Assembly: GCA_964453115.1 (NCBI GenBank)
Contig: CAYVRT010000008.1
Span: 44,880-108,879 of the forward strand
From: JAIWNK01 sp964453115
Lineage (GTDB): Bacteria > Chloroflexota > Anaerolineae > Anaerolineales > Anaerolineaceae
Direction: 5' to 3'
Length of the DNA stretch: 64,000 nt
Shown here piece after piece: positions 26,760 through 35,043 of this stretch (its first letter is position 1; every line of letters begins with the position of its first letter). Under the pieces are notes generated by a model, which ran no database searches, had not been told where the DNA came from, and was given only the letters and a program-made list of their open reading frames with translations. Made by a program: the position numbers and the translations under genes.

Positions 26760-27726
26760 AGTGCCTCTGAACTTCCTCCCAATCCGAATGGGGAATCTCC
26801 AGTGCATCGAGCAAGTTGCGAATTGTATTCCAATGCACACGTTCCCAGGCGGCGGGGCTGGAATTGGAATTGTGCGGGGCAAGCAAAACATTCTCCATCC
26901 GCAGCAGCGGCGAATCGCCCGGCAGCGGCTCAACCTCGAACACATCCAACGCTGCACCTGCGAGCTGACCGGCCTGCAGGGCAGCCACCAGGGCTGGCTC
27001 ATCCACAATTGGGCCGCGCGCTGTGTTAATCAAGACTGCCTGCGGACGCACCAGGCGCAGCGTTTCGGCACGAATCAGGTGCCAGCTGCTGGGGTTCAAA
27101 TCGCAGTGCAGGCTGATGAAATCGGCCTGCGCCAAAAGCTCAGGCAGGGGCAGCATTTGCACCCCATTTTCAACCAGAAAATCGGGCGCAATCGGCACAA
27201 GGTCATTGCCCAGCAGGCGCATGCCAAAGGGGCGCGCCCGACGCAGCACCGCCTTGCCAATATTGCCAACGCCCACCACGCCCAACGTGCATTCGCTGAG
27301 CGAACGGCCAGGGATTTTCTGCCACTGCCCGGCTTTCATTGCCGCGTCCATCCAGGGCTGACGGCGGGCAAAGGCCAGCAAATAGCCCAGGGTTGTATCC
27401 GCCACCGGCAGGGTGAAAGCATTTGGCGTGTTGCGCACAGCAACCCCCAACCGCTCGGCAGCGGCCCGGTCAATCGAGTCAACCCCCGTTCCCCATTTGG
27501 CAATCACCCGCAAACGCGGCAGGCAAGCACGCAGCACGCGCTCACTGTAGCGGTCATCGCCGCAGATTGTGCCATCGAACTGCCCGGCATAGGCGAGCAG
27601 GTCGGCCTCTTCCAGCCGTTCACGCACCGGCGGCACAAGCAATTCCAGGCCATAGTGCGCGAAAACCGGGCGAAAGCGCTCAACAAATGGAATGAGATAG
27701 GGCGCAGAAAGCAAAATTGTTTTCAC
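26749..27726 (-). CDS. D-2-hydroxyacid dehydrogenase (phosphoglycerate dehydrogenase-like)
   Basis: A 325-residue NAD-dependent D-isomer dehydrogenase. The Rossmann motif GVVGVGNIGKAVLRRARPFGM is near residue 150, the catalytic Arg in NTARGPIVDE near 237, a Glu in FEVEPLPG, and the catalytic His in LAPHNSNSSP near 285. Cytidylyltransferase and glycosyltransferase neighbours suggest a role in making an unusual acidic sugar precursor rather than serine. The GTG start at 27726 has GAGGAGAA upstream and overlaps the cytidylyltransferase stop by 4 bp. Confidence 0.9.
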   Translation of the reverse strand: MKTILLSAPYLIPFVERFRPVFAHYGLELLVPPVRERLEEADLLAYAGQFDGTICGDDRYSERVLRACLPRLRVIAKWGTGVDSIDRAAAERLGVAVRNTPNAFTLPVADTTLGYLLAFARRQPWMDAAMKAGQWQKIPGRSLSECTLGVVGVGNIGKAVLRRARPFGMRLLGNDLVPIAPDFLVENGVQMLPLPELLAQADFISLHCDLNPSSWHLIRAETLRLVRPQAVLINTARGPIVDEPALVAALQAGQLAGAALDVFEVEPLPGDSPLLRMENVLLAPHNSNSSPAAWERVHWNTIRNLLDALEIPHSDWEEVQRHYGA

Positions 27727-28421
27727 GGGTTCTTCTCCTCAATGCCATGTTCCAGGCGGTAACGCAACAACAAATCGGCAATCAAAAAATCCAGTTCCTC
27801 ATCAATATCGCGCGCCTCATCCGCCGGAATCTCAAAGAGATGGGGGCGTTCACCAATCCGGTTGCGGCGCAGTTCCAGCGTTGAACGGGTGAACAGGTAC
27901 AAACAAGAATTTTCCTCATAAATCGGCGGCAGGTCTTGGGTGCGCAACAAAATGGCCGGGTTGTGATTGAGCGGGCGCGCCAGTGCGTCCCACAGGCGGG
28001 TTTGCAGGCGGGTGACGCCAAACAGGGTGTCATAGGCGGGATAGGATTGCCGCAGCACTTGAATGGCACGCGAGACGGTTTGCGGTCGCAGAAGCGGATT
28101 GGTGCTATGCGTCTGCAAATACAAATCTGCCTTCACCAACCCGGTATCATACATCAAAATTTCGTTCATCGGGATCGTATCGGCCCGCAAGGCCTCCGGG
28201 CGCTCAATCAGGCGCACCGTTGGGTAATGAGCCGCAATTCCCTCCATCACCGCCGGGCTATCCGTATCCACCACCACCTGTGTAATCTCGACACAGGCCA
28301 GCAACGTATCCAGAATGTGCCGATAGAGCGGCTTGCCGGCGAGCGGGCGATAATTCTTGCCCGGCACGCGCACTGAATGGTGACGCATTGGCACCAAAGC
28401 AACAATCGTTTCAAGAGTCAT
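27723..28421 (-). CDS. Acylneuraminate cytidylyltransferase-family protein
   Basis: A 232-residue nucleotidyltransferase of the CMP-sialate/CMP-Kdo synthetase family, with VALVPMRHHSVRVPGKNYRPLAGKPL at the N-terminus and LQTHSTNPLLRPQTV near 100. It would activate a nonulosonate-type sugar with CTP, though substrate and even the nucleotide are inferred. It is the second enzyme of this type in the operon. The ATG at 28421 has GGAGAAAC upstream and overlaps the preceding stop by 11 bp; a longer start at 28487 would extend into that gene. Confidence 0.85.
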   Translation of the reverse strand: MTLETIVALVPMRHHSVRVPGKNYRPLAGKPLYRHILDTLLACVEITQVVVDTDSPAVMEGIAAHYPTVRLIERPEALRADTIPMNEILMYDTGLVKADLYLQTHSTNPLLRPQTVSRAIQVLRQSYPAYDTLFGVTRLQTRLWDALARPLNHNPAILLRTQDLPPIYEENSCLYLFTRSTLELRRNRIGERPHLFEIPADEARDIDEELDFLIADLLLRYRLEHGIEEKNP

Positions 28422-29373
28422 GGTGTTTCTCCAAAGGCGTAAGACTGCTATAATCAATCGGCGAGAGGGAACGCTGCGGCGGTTCATCTAGCACGGGGCG
28501 CGGGTAATAGAAAGCCTGCTTCAATTGCCAGGTGAGCGGGCCAGCCTGACGGTACCCCTGATAGGTGCCGCGGAATTGCTCATAGCGAAAGCGCACAATC
28601 GCCGCGGCCTGCTGCCAGAAGGCGCCCTGCCGGGCTGCTGCCGCGAGATCGTTCCAGGCATTGCTCAACCAGAGGCGCAAAAAATCGCGCCAGCGAAAGG
28701 TCTCATTCGGATAAATCTGCTTGAAGGCCATGCCCTCGCGCCGGTAACGGTTATAAATACCGCGCCAGGTCTCCTGATGCACATGAATCACCTCGGCCTC
28801 GGCCACATAGGCAATGGCATGGCCTTGCTTCTGCGCCCAACCGGCCCAGGCCAAATCTTCCAGCCCCGGCAACAATTCATCATAGCCATGCTGCTCCCAC
28901 AAGGCGCGCCGAATGGCAGCATTGGCATTGTTGCAGAACGGGTGTGCCTGTCGGCCAACGGAGCGCTCGGGGAACCAGTGCCGAAAAATTTGATGCTCGG
29001 AAAAATGGGTTGCCGTGGCGCCGCGCTGCTTGCCATAGCTGAGCGCCATCTGCGGGTCGTGAAACGGCTCCAGCAGGCGCTCCAGCCAGTCCGGGTAAAC
29101 CGGATAGACATGCGCCGAGGCCATCACAACCAGCGGCGCTTCGGCCACCGCAATCCCCAAATTCAACGAGCGGCCAAAGGTAAAATCTTCGGGCCGGATT
29201 TGCAGCACCTGCACCGGAAAGCGCTCCGCAATTGCCAGTGTGGCATCGGTCGAGCCAGAATCCACCAGGATAATTTGCACATCCTGCACCGTCTGCTGTA
29301 AAATTCCCGCCAGCAGCCGCCCCAGGTGCTTTTCCTCATTATATGCGCGAATAACAACGGAACAACGTGGCAT
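28411..29373 (-). CDS. Glycosyltransferase family 2
   Basis: A 320-residue GT-A enzyme with SVVIRAYNEEKHLGRLLAG, ILVDSGSTDAT and SLNLGIAVAEAPLVVMASAH; the catalytic segment is around GLEDLAWAGWAQ. The long helical C-terminus is common for rhamnosyl- or galactosyl-type transferases of O-antigen clusters. It lies in the middle of the glycan operon, 3 bp after the capsule-synthesis-like gene. Donor and acceptor are unknown. Confidence 0.9.
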   Translation of the reverse strand: MPRCSVVIRAYNEEKHLGRLLAGILQQTVQDVQIILVDSGSTDATLAIAERFPVQVLQIRPEDFTFGRSLNLGIAVAEAPLVVMASAHVYPVYPDWLERLLEPFHDPQMALSYGKQRGATATHFSEHQIFRHWFPERSVGRQAHPFCNNANAAIRRALWEQHGYDELLPGLEDLAWAGWAQKQGHAIAYVAEAEVIHVHQETWRGIYNRYRREGMAFKQIYPNETFRWRDFLRLWLSNAWNDLAAAARQGAFWQQAAAIVRFRYEQFRGTYQGYRQAGPLTWQLKQAFYYPRPVLDEPPQRSLSPIDYSSLTPLEKHHDS

Positions 29374-29376
29374 GGC

Positions 29377-30990
29377 TCACTCGGGTAGCAAAAAATCACC
29401 GCCGCGCAAAATGCCATCAGCAATCGTCTGCAAGACGGGCGAAGCGGATGGGGCAAAATCCTGCCAGTGGCGCGATCGGAAGCGAACAAACCCGCGCCAG
29501 ATGCCGTCCTCCTCCAAATACTCGCCCAACGGCAGCGAAGTGCGGAAGAGCTGATAGTAGAGGAAGCGCCGGGCATTGTGCGCCAACTCGGGCGGCACCG
29601 CAACCGCTTCCTCACTCAAAAAGCGCTCGGCCATGCCCAGATATTCGCTGATTGTTCTGGGGAAAAAGACGGTTGGCAGCTGGGTGAAGCGCGCCTTGCC
29701 GCCGCACAACACGGCCGCGCCGAGGATGGATGCCTCCAGGCCAATGGTTGAATTGTAAATCAGGACGAATTTGGCAGCGCGAATCAAGGCATAGGAGCTA
29801 AACGGCTCATGCGCATCCACAAACAGCACATTGGGCAGGTCCTTCAATCGGTTGCGCTGCGCCCAGTCCGCCACACTTTCCAGGCTCTGCTTGCCCGGGC
29901 GGCACTCATCGGGGTGAGCGCGCAGGACAAAGAACGTCTCCGGGTGGGCGCGGATGAGACCGAGCAACGCATCCAGCCAGGCAAACATATCGCTGAAGAC
30001 AACATTGGCATGGCTCTGACTCGTATCAAAAATGACGTTGGTGAAAATTGGCACAATTTGCTTATAGGGACGGACACGCTGCCAAAAATCCGGCTCCAGC
30101 CCACGCATCTCGCTCCAAAAGCGGATGCCGGCCATGGTGAAATTGCCCTGAAAACGTTGTTCCAGGTAAGAATCCAGGCGAGCAGTCTGTTCGGCATTCA
30201 ATTCAAAATTTGCTGGAATGTCAATTGGGTAGGCGGTTGCCTCGCCGGGCGTGAAGTAGGCCGTGAATGGCATCAACCCCACCTCGTGCGTAAAAACCGG
30301 CAGGCCACGTTGCTGTGCCAGCCAGCGCGCCGTTGCCTCGGGGTAGAACTGCCCATTGAAGACGACCAGCGCCTGCGGATTCAGCTGATCGAGCGCCGAA
30401 CGCACCCGGCGGGCCACATTCCAGGCCGAAAGAATGAATTGCCGGTAAAAAAACAGCGTGCGCTCCTCCTGCTCAAGCGTATTGCGGCGCAGCATCCAAC
30501 GCAGCGCCGGCAGGGTCAAGGCGCCCAACGGCAAGCCCTCATACACAAAATTGGGCAGTTCATCCAGGCGCAGGCCCTGCAAAACCAGGTTCAGCCGTTC
30601 ATCCGCTCCCCATGGCATTGGCAAGAGCGCACTATGCGCATACAGCGCCCGGCTCTGTCGCATACATACCGCACAAGGCGGCAACTGTTGCGGTCGCTCG
30701 CGGTTGCTGCCCAGCACACAGCGCGTCATCCCCGCCTGACACACCACATGTGCGGTTGGCACGCCCGCCAACCGCACCGTCCAGCTTGCAATGCGGCTAA
30801 AAGCGGCATTCAGGCTGATGGCATCCAGACGGGTCGAGGCATTGAAGAACAGCACCGGGCGGGCGCCGGTCTGCACGGGCGGAGCATGCCGCTCAACCTG
30901 GGCTGCAAGCTGCATCAGCTGCCGATTATTGCGTGCATGTTGCCAGCGTCGGCGCAATCGTTGATAATTTTGTTCCAACCAGGCGGTCAA
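29377..30990 (-). CDS. Capsule-synthesis-like GT-B protein
   Basis: A 537-residue protein whose centre and C-terminus resemble capsular polysaccharide biosynthesis and CDP-glycerol-type transferases: ERTLFFYRQFILSAW, FVLRAHPDE, LIYNSTIGLEASILG and GGKARFTQLPTV. The last three are the phosphate/nucleotide-binding signatures of GT-B enzymes that cap or extend lipid-linked chains. There is no ATG near the conserved start. A TTG at 30990 has GAAGGAG 5 nt upstream, so I use it; the frame upstream of it overlaps the alkaline phosphatase-like gene. Precise activity is unknown. Confidence 0.75.
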   Translation of the reverse strand: MTAWLEQNYQRLRRRWQHARNNRQLMQLAAQVERHAPPVQTGARPVLFFNASTRLDAISLNAAFSRIASWTVRLAGVPTAHVVCQAGMTRCVLGSNRERPQQLPPCAVCMRQSRALYAHSALLPMPWGADERLNLVLQGLRLDELPNFVYEGLPLGALTLPALRWMLRRNTLEQEERTLFFYRQFILSAWNVARRVRSALDQLNPQALVVFNGQFYPEATARWLAQQRGLPVFTHEVGLMPFTAYFTPGEATAYPIDIPANFELNAEQTARLDSYLEQRFQGNFTMAGIRFWSEMRGLEPDFWQRVRPYKQIVPIFTNVIFDTSQSHANVVFSDMFAWLDALLGLIRAHPETFFVLRAHPDECRPGKQSLESVADWAQRNRLKDLPNVLFVDAHEPFSSYALIRAAKFVLIYNSTIGLEASILGAAVLCGGKARFTQLPTVFFPRTISEYLGMAERFLSEEAVAVPPELAHNARRFLYYQLFRTSLPLGEYLEEDGIWRGFVRFRSRHWQDFAPSASPVLQTIADGILRGGDFLLPE

Positions 30991-31003
30991 ATCTGCTCCT
31001 TCT

Positions 31004-32554
31004 TCACGGTTCGACAAAGCATTCGGGTGGACTGACTTCAAATTGCGTCCGCTGCCCCCAAACCGAGGAATAGCTGATGTCCTCCAACAACCCGTTTTGC
31101 TCGCCAAAACAGGCATCAAAAACGACCCGAAAGGTGTTGACCGAGGACAGGGTCGGGTAAAGCATCGGCTGCCCGGCACAGGGCAGAGAGAGGGCATTCA
31201 GCACTTCCAGCCGGGTCTGCCCATCAATTCCATGATCACCCTGAATGATGATAATCGGCGCCGGGTCGCTCTGGGTGCGAATCTCTTCAACAACCTGCGC
31301 AATCCGTCCATCCAAATAGGTCACTGCCGCCAAATAGCCTTCATGCTTCTGCTCTTCCGGCCAGACGCGGAAGGAGCCATCTGCCGCCAGAACATAGGGA
31401 TGATGGGGTGCGGTGATGTGAGCAAAAACAAACTTTGGGCCGGGCAGGTCAGCAGGGAGACGCGCCAACTGATCAAGCGTATAGTGAATGCGGCGATATT
31501 GAATTTCATCCGGCGAAATCATCTCGCCGCTCCAATCGGTCAAGCCGCCATTGCGCTCAATCGGCGCACGCAACAAGGTGGTATCCAACACCAATCCCTC
31601 AAAGGCATTCAAGGTCTGCCAGCGCTCGCGCCAATCTGTTGGCGGAGCAAAAAAGAAATCGGCATCTTGCGCCTCGTAAGCCGGGTAACCGCTCTCAAAG
31701 GCGATATAGGCATAGCCCATCTCTTCAAACTTCTGTCGCACCAGGCTGTGCCGCAAATAATGCCCATCCTCGCCGCTCCAGGAATCACCTTCTGCCGTTG
31801 CCAGGTCGGGCGCCAGTGTCTGCAAATATTGCATGTTGAGCGTTGCTGAAAGTGAAAGAGCGGTATAGGTGTAATTGGATCGGGCGCAATCTGCAATGTA
31901 AAAGCCCTGTTGGCGCAGCGGCTGCAAGAGCGGCGCATTATCAAACTGATAGTGTACGCGCAGCATGTCACTGCGCGTATGCCCATCCAAAATGATGTAA
32001 TAAACGTCCGGTAAACTTTTTTCAGTACGCTGCTGAACAGCAAGACGTTCAGCACGCTGTGCCTGACGCTGCATCCGCTGTTGCTGCTCGGCCAGCGCCT
32101 GCCGGCCCTGCACAAAGCCAATCTGCCCGATCAACAACAGCACTAGGCCCAGCGAAACAAAGTTCAAAATGCGGCTCAGGTTGGTAAAAGCAGACCGGCT
32201 GCGCAGCAAGCCAATGCCGGCCACCAGGCCGAAGAATGCCCAAACCGCCAGCAGCACCGTATGCCGCCCCAACAGCACCCCGGCCACCCGCCAGCCCTCC
32301 ACCAGGTTATAGATATGTCCATAACCAAAGAAAAGCAACAGCCAAATGCTGGCAAGCAAAGCCGCTCGTCCGGCACTGCGCAGCACCGCCCACAACAAGC
32401 CATACAACCCCACACCCAAGAGGCCCGCCAATAGCAAAGAGCGCCCCATGCTCATCAGCCGCTCCTGCGCCTGATTGACGCTGATTAAATACAGCACCGG
32501 GTAAAGCGCCAGCAGAACGGGGTAGAAAATCACACCTCGCGGGCGGGTAATCAC
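31004..32554 (-). CDS. Membrane-anchored sulfatase/alkaline-phosphatase-superfamily protein
   Basis: A 516-residue protein with four or five N-terminal membrane helices (about 10-150), a coiled linker, then an extracytoplasmic domain from about 180 of the sulfatase/phosphoethanolamine transferase-like fold. Motifs include DVYYIILDGHTRSDML, FVFAHITAPHHPYV and IIIQGDHGIDG, the metal ligands of the superfamily. It may transfer or remove a phospho group on surface glycan. It begins with GTG in a 4-bp overlap with the methyltransferase gene, and it follows a small YLDPGSGS protein and the methyltransferase, a pattern that may be a unit. Confidence 0.8.
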   Translation of the reverse strand: MITRPRGVIFYPVLLALYPVLYLISVNQAQERLMSMGRSLLLAGLLGVGLYGLLWAVLRSAGRAALLASIWLLLFFGYGHIYNLVEGWRVAGVLLGRHTVLLAVWAFFGLVAGIGLLRSRSAFTNLSRILNFVSLGLVLLLIGQIGFVQGRQALAEQQQRMQRQAQRAERLAVQQRTEKSLPDVYYIILDGHTRSDMLRVHYQFDNAPLLQPLRQQGFYIADCARSNYTYTALSLSATLNMQYLQTLAPDLATAEGDSWSGEDGHYLRHSLVRQKFEEMGYAYIAFESGYPAYEAQDADFFFAPPTDWRERWQTLNAFEGLVLDTTLLRAPIERNGGLTDWSGEMISPDEIQYRRIHYTLDQLARLPADLPGPKFVFAHITAPHHPYVLAADGSFRVWPEEQKHEGYLAAVTYLDGRIAQVVEEIRTQSDPAPIIIIQGDHGIDGQTRLEVLNALSLPCAGQPMLYPTLSSVNTFRVVFDACFGEQNGLLEDISYSSVWGQRTQFEVSPPECFVEP

Positions 32555-33930
32555 ACCGCTTCCCTCCGCTCAAACCAATACAGCAGGCGCTGCGATTCTT
32601 GCACTGCGCTGCGCTGACGCAACTCAAAGAACGGGGCAAAAGCTGCCTCAAGGCCTGCTGGTGTGTAATCGGGGAAAATATCCACCCGCGAAGCCAGCAA
32701 ACGCTGCACCTGACTATCGTCCTTTGGCACAAACTCGATGATGAGCGCCTTGCCCAATCGGGCCAGGCTCTCGGCCAGGCGCGGCAGCGGCACATTGTTG
32801 GCAATTGCCAGATGATGCACCAGGGCCAGCGCCAGCACCAAATCTGCTGGGCCGCGCCCGGCGAGCGAGTCGCGCTCGTTGTGATCCCACCCCTGCGACG
32901 GGCTGGGGTTGGTCAAATCCATCACCAGCGGCAGCAAATGGGTCGTCTTTTCAGCCCGACAGCGGCGATAGTTCTGCTCGACTGCGCTCGGGTCAATATC
33001 AAATGAGACCGTGAAGACCTTGCGCTCACTTGCCAGACGGCTGAAGACCCCGGTGTTTGCGCCCAGGTCCCAACAAGTTTGCGGGGCAATCGCCTCCACC
33101 CAGGCAGCAATCGTCTGCCGTTTATCCTCGAAAGCTGCCGGGCTGTAATTGGTGGCATCATAGTAATCACCCCATTCTGTCCCGCCCGCCTTCCAGTTCA
33201 AGCGACGGACAGACGCTTCCAGGCTCTCCACCAGCCCGATCAATGCCATCTTACTCACGCGCTGCGCCACCGATTGGCGCTGAACCTGCCGATCGGCGTA
33301 ACGACGTTGCGCATTGGCATGGATGTGAATGTGCGTTAGCAAGCCAAAATTGAGCCGGGTGCGCCCGGGCAGCAAGCAACTCGCCAGGTCAAGTGGCACA
33401 CCATCCATGTACAGGCGCAGCAGCTGCCCCAAGCGCACATCCCGATAGGCCATGAGCGCCAATGGCGCCAAAAAGTGCTGGCAAAACTGCCGGTAAGCCG
33501 TCCAGGGCTGCCCTTCCACATACCGCTCAAATGAAAGTGTATCAATCAACAAGGGACGGGCATTGCGGAACTGAATGTTGTAGGCGCTCGCATCCTTGAG
33601 CGACATGCCCTTTTCCAGCGCCTTCTTCTGAATGGCTAAGGTTGCCAGGGCAGCATCCTTCAGCTGTCCAAAGCACCATTCATAGGGATAGGAAATGAAG
33701 GGAAGGCGCTCCGGCTGCAAAACGCAGGCCGCCAGTTCCGGCGCAGCCGGCAGCTGCGGCACTTCTTCGTGCCGCACCAACAGCCCGGCCTTGACGAGCG
33801 CAGCATACAACCCCGAATCCATCAACAGCCGATAGTCTTCGGCATAGTGCTGATTGACCTGCCGATACAGCACCCCATCCCGCGTGAACAGGAAACCGCT
33901 GGGGTCGCGGAATGAAGCGGCGTGGTTCAT
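32551..33930 (-). CDS. NoeA-like SAM-dependent methyltransferase
   Basis: A 459-residue protein. The N-terminal half (about 1-230) resembles nodulation protein NoeA, with VLYRQVNQHYAEDYRLLMDSGLY and GMSLKDASAYNIQF. The C-terminal half is a class I methyltransferase with the SAM-binding WDLGANTGVFSRLA near 287 and VSFDIDPSAV. It probably methylates a sugar or lipid-linked glycan. It is preceded by a 68-residue membrane protein (4-bp overlap) and followed by the phosphatase-like protein (4-bp overlap). Confidence 0.85.
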   Translation of the reverse strand: MNHAASFRDPSGFLFTRDGVLYRQVNQHYAEDYRLLMDSGLYAALVKAGLLVRHEEVPQLPAAPELAACVLQPERLPFISYPYEWCFGQLKDAALATLAIQKKALEKGMSLKDASAYNIQFRNARPLLIDTLSFERYVEGQPWTAYRQFCQHFLAPLALMAYRDVRLGQLLRLYMDGVPLDLASCLLPGRTRLNFGLLTHIHIHANAQRRYADRQVQRQSVAQRVSKMALIGLVESLEASVRRLNWKAGGTEWGDYYDATNYSPAAFEDKRQTIAAWVEAIAPQTCWDLGANTGVFSRLASERKVFTVSFDIDPSAVEQNYRRCRAEKTTHLLPLVMDLTNPSPSQGWDHNERDSLAGRGPADLVLALALVHHLAIANNVPLPRLAESLARLGKALIIEFVPKDDSQVQRLLASRVDIFPDYTPAGLEAAFAPFFELRQRSAVQESQRLLYWFERREAV

Positions 33931-34133
33931 TTCTGCTCCGAATCGGCCTCGTCCTCTTCCTCAACAACTGTTTCCGCATCCTTCTTGCCAAAGAATGCCT
34001 TCAGCTTGCGCCAGTAGACCTTAATCGCCACGCCAGCGCCCAAAACCACCGCCAACAAGACCTGCACAATCAGGCTGCCTGAGCCAGGGTCAAGATAGAG
34101 GTTGCCCCCTGCAAACAATGGGTGAAATGCCAT
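33927..34133 (-). CDS. Small YLDPGSGS membrane protein
   Basis: A 68-residue protein with a short N-terminal segment NLYLDPGSGSLIVQ, one membrane helix (VLLAVVLGAGVAI), a basic patch (VYWRKLKAFFGKK) and an acidic tail. Short YLDPGSGS proteins of this form occur beside glycan methyltransferases and phosphatase-like proteins in other bacteria; I am not aware of a known function. The position between neuB-like and methyltransferase genes and the 4-bp overlap support a real gene. Confidence 0.75.
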   Translation of the reverse strand: MAFHPLFAGGNLYLDPGSGSLIVQVLLAVVLGAGVAIKVYWRKLKAFFGKKDAETVVEEEDEADSEQK

Positions 34134-34155
34134 GCCGTTTCTCCTCCGAAAAAAG

Positions 34156-35043
34156 TTATTCGTCTTTGCTACTCACCACACGGCGTAGTTTTTTCATCGA
34201 GGGCAGCTCGCTCTCATAGACGCGCTTCTGCCCATCCCCCAGCGCCTGCTCGGTGACGCGGATGTACTTCACCATGCGCTCAAAGCCGCCCGGTTCAACC
34301 GAGGCCGCCTGGTCGCTGCCCCACATCGCCCGGTCGAGCGTGATGTGCCGTTCCACCAGGCAAGCGCCGAGCGCCACCGACACAACCGACGGAATCAGCC
34401 CCACCTCATGCCCAGAATAGCCAATTGGGCAAGGGAATTCTTTTGCCAGCATCTCAATCACGCGCAGGTTAAGCTCATCCGGGTCGCAAGGATAGGCGCT
34501 GGTCGTGTGCGTGATGATCAACCGCTCCATATCCAAAAGCGGCACGGCCGTGCGAATTTGATCCATGGTAGACATGCCTGTCGAAAGAATGACCACCCGC
34601 CCGGTGCGTTGCAAGCGGCGCAGCAAGGGGTGATCGGTCAGGGAAGCCGAAGGCACCTTGTAGGCAATTGGCTCAAACTGTTCCAAAAAGTCCACTGCTT
34701 CCTCATCCCAAACCGAGGCAAACCAATCAATGCCCAGTTCTTTGCAATAACGGTCAATCTCGCGGTATTCTTCCGCTCCAAACTCAACCTTGTAGCGATA
34801 GTCCAGATAGCTAATATAGCCCCAGGGCGTCTCGCGCATCTGATTGCGCTGCTCAGGTGGCACGCATAGCTCGGGCGTGCGCTTCTGGAATTTGACCGCA
34901 TCCACCCCGGCATGTTTGGCAGCGGCAATCATCTGTTTGGCAATTTCCAAATCGCCATTGTGATTAATCCCAATCTCCGCCACCACGTAGGTTGGGTATC
35001 CCACCCCCACCCAGCGTGAACCAATTTGAACTGCTTTGCTCAT
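34156..35043 (-). CDS. N-acetylneuraminate synthase family protein (NeuB-like, no SAF domain)
   Basis: A 295-residue TIM-barrel protein of the NeuB/SpsE/LegI family, which condenses phosphoenolpyruvate with a hexose-type acceptor to form nonulosonates. Signature segments are YVVAEIGINHNGDLEIAKQMI, DAVKFQKR, YKVPSASLTDHPLL, ILSTGMSTMDQIRTA and IGYSGHEVGL. It stops after the barrel and lacks the C-terminal SAF/antifreeze-like domain (about 50-60 residues) normally used by the partner subunit. It overlaps the downstream end of the CMAS-like fusion by 4 bp. Confidence 0.9.
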   Translation of the reverse strand: MSKAVQIGSRWVGVGYPTYVVAEIGINHNGDLEIAKQMIAAAKHAGVDAVKFQKRTPELCVPPEQRNQMRETPWGYISYLDYRYKVEFGAEEYREIDRYCKELGIDWFASVWDEEAVDFLEQFEPIAYKVPSASLTDHPLLRRLQRTGRVVILSTGMSTMDQIRTAVPLLDMERLIITHTTSAYPCDPDELNLRVIEMLAKEFPCPIGYSGHEVGLIPSVVSVALGACLVERHITLDRAMWGSDQAASVEPGGFERMVKYIRVTEQALGDGQKRVYESELPSMKKLRRVVSSKDE

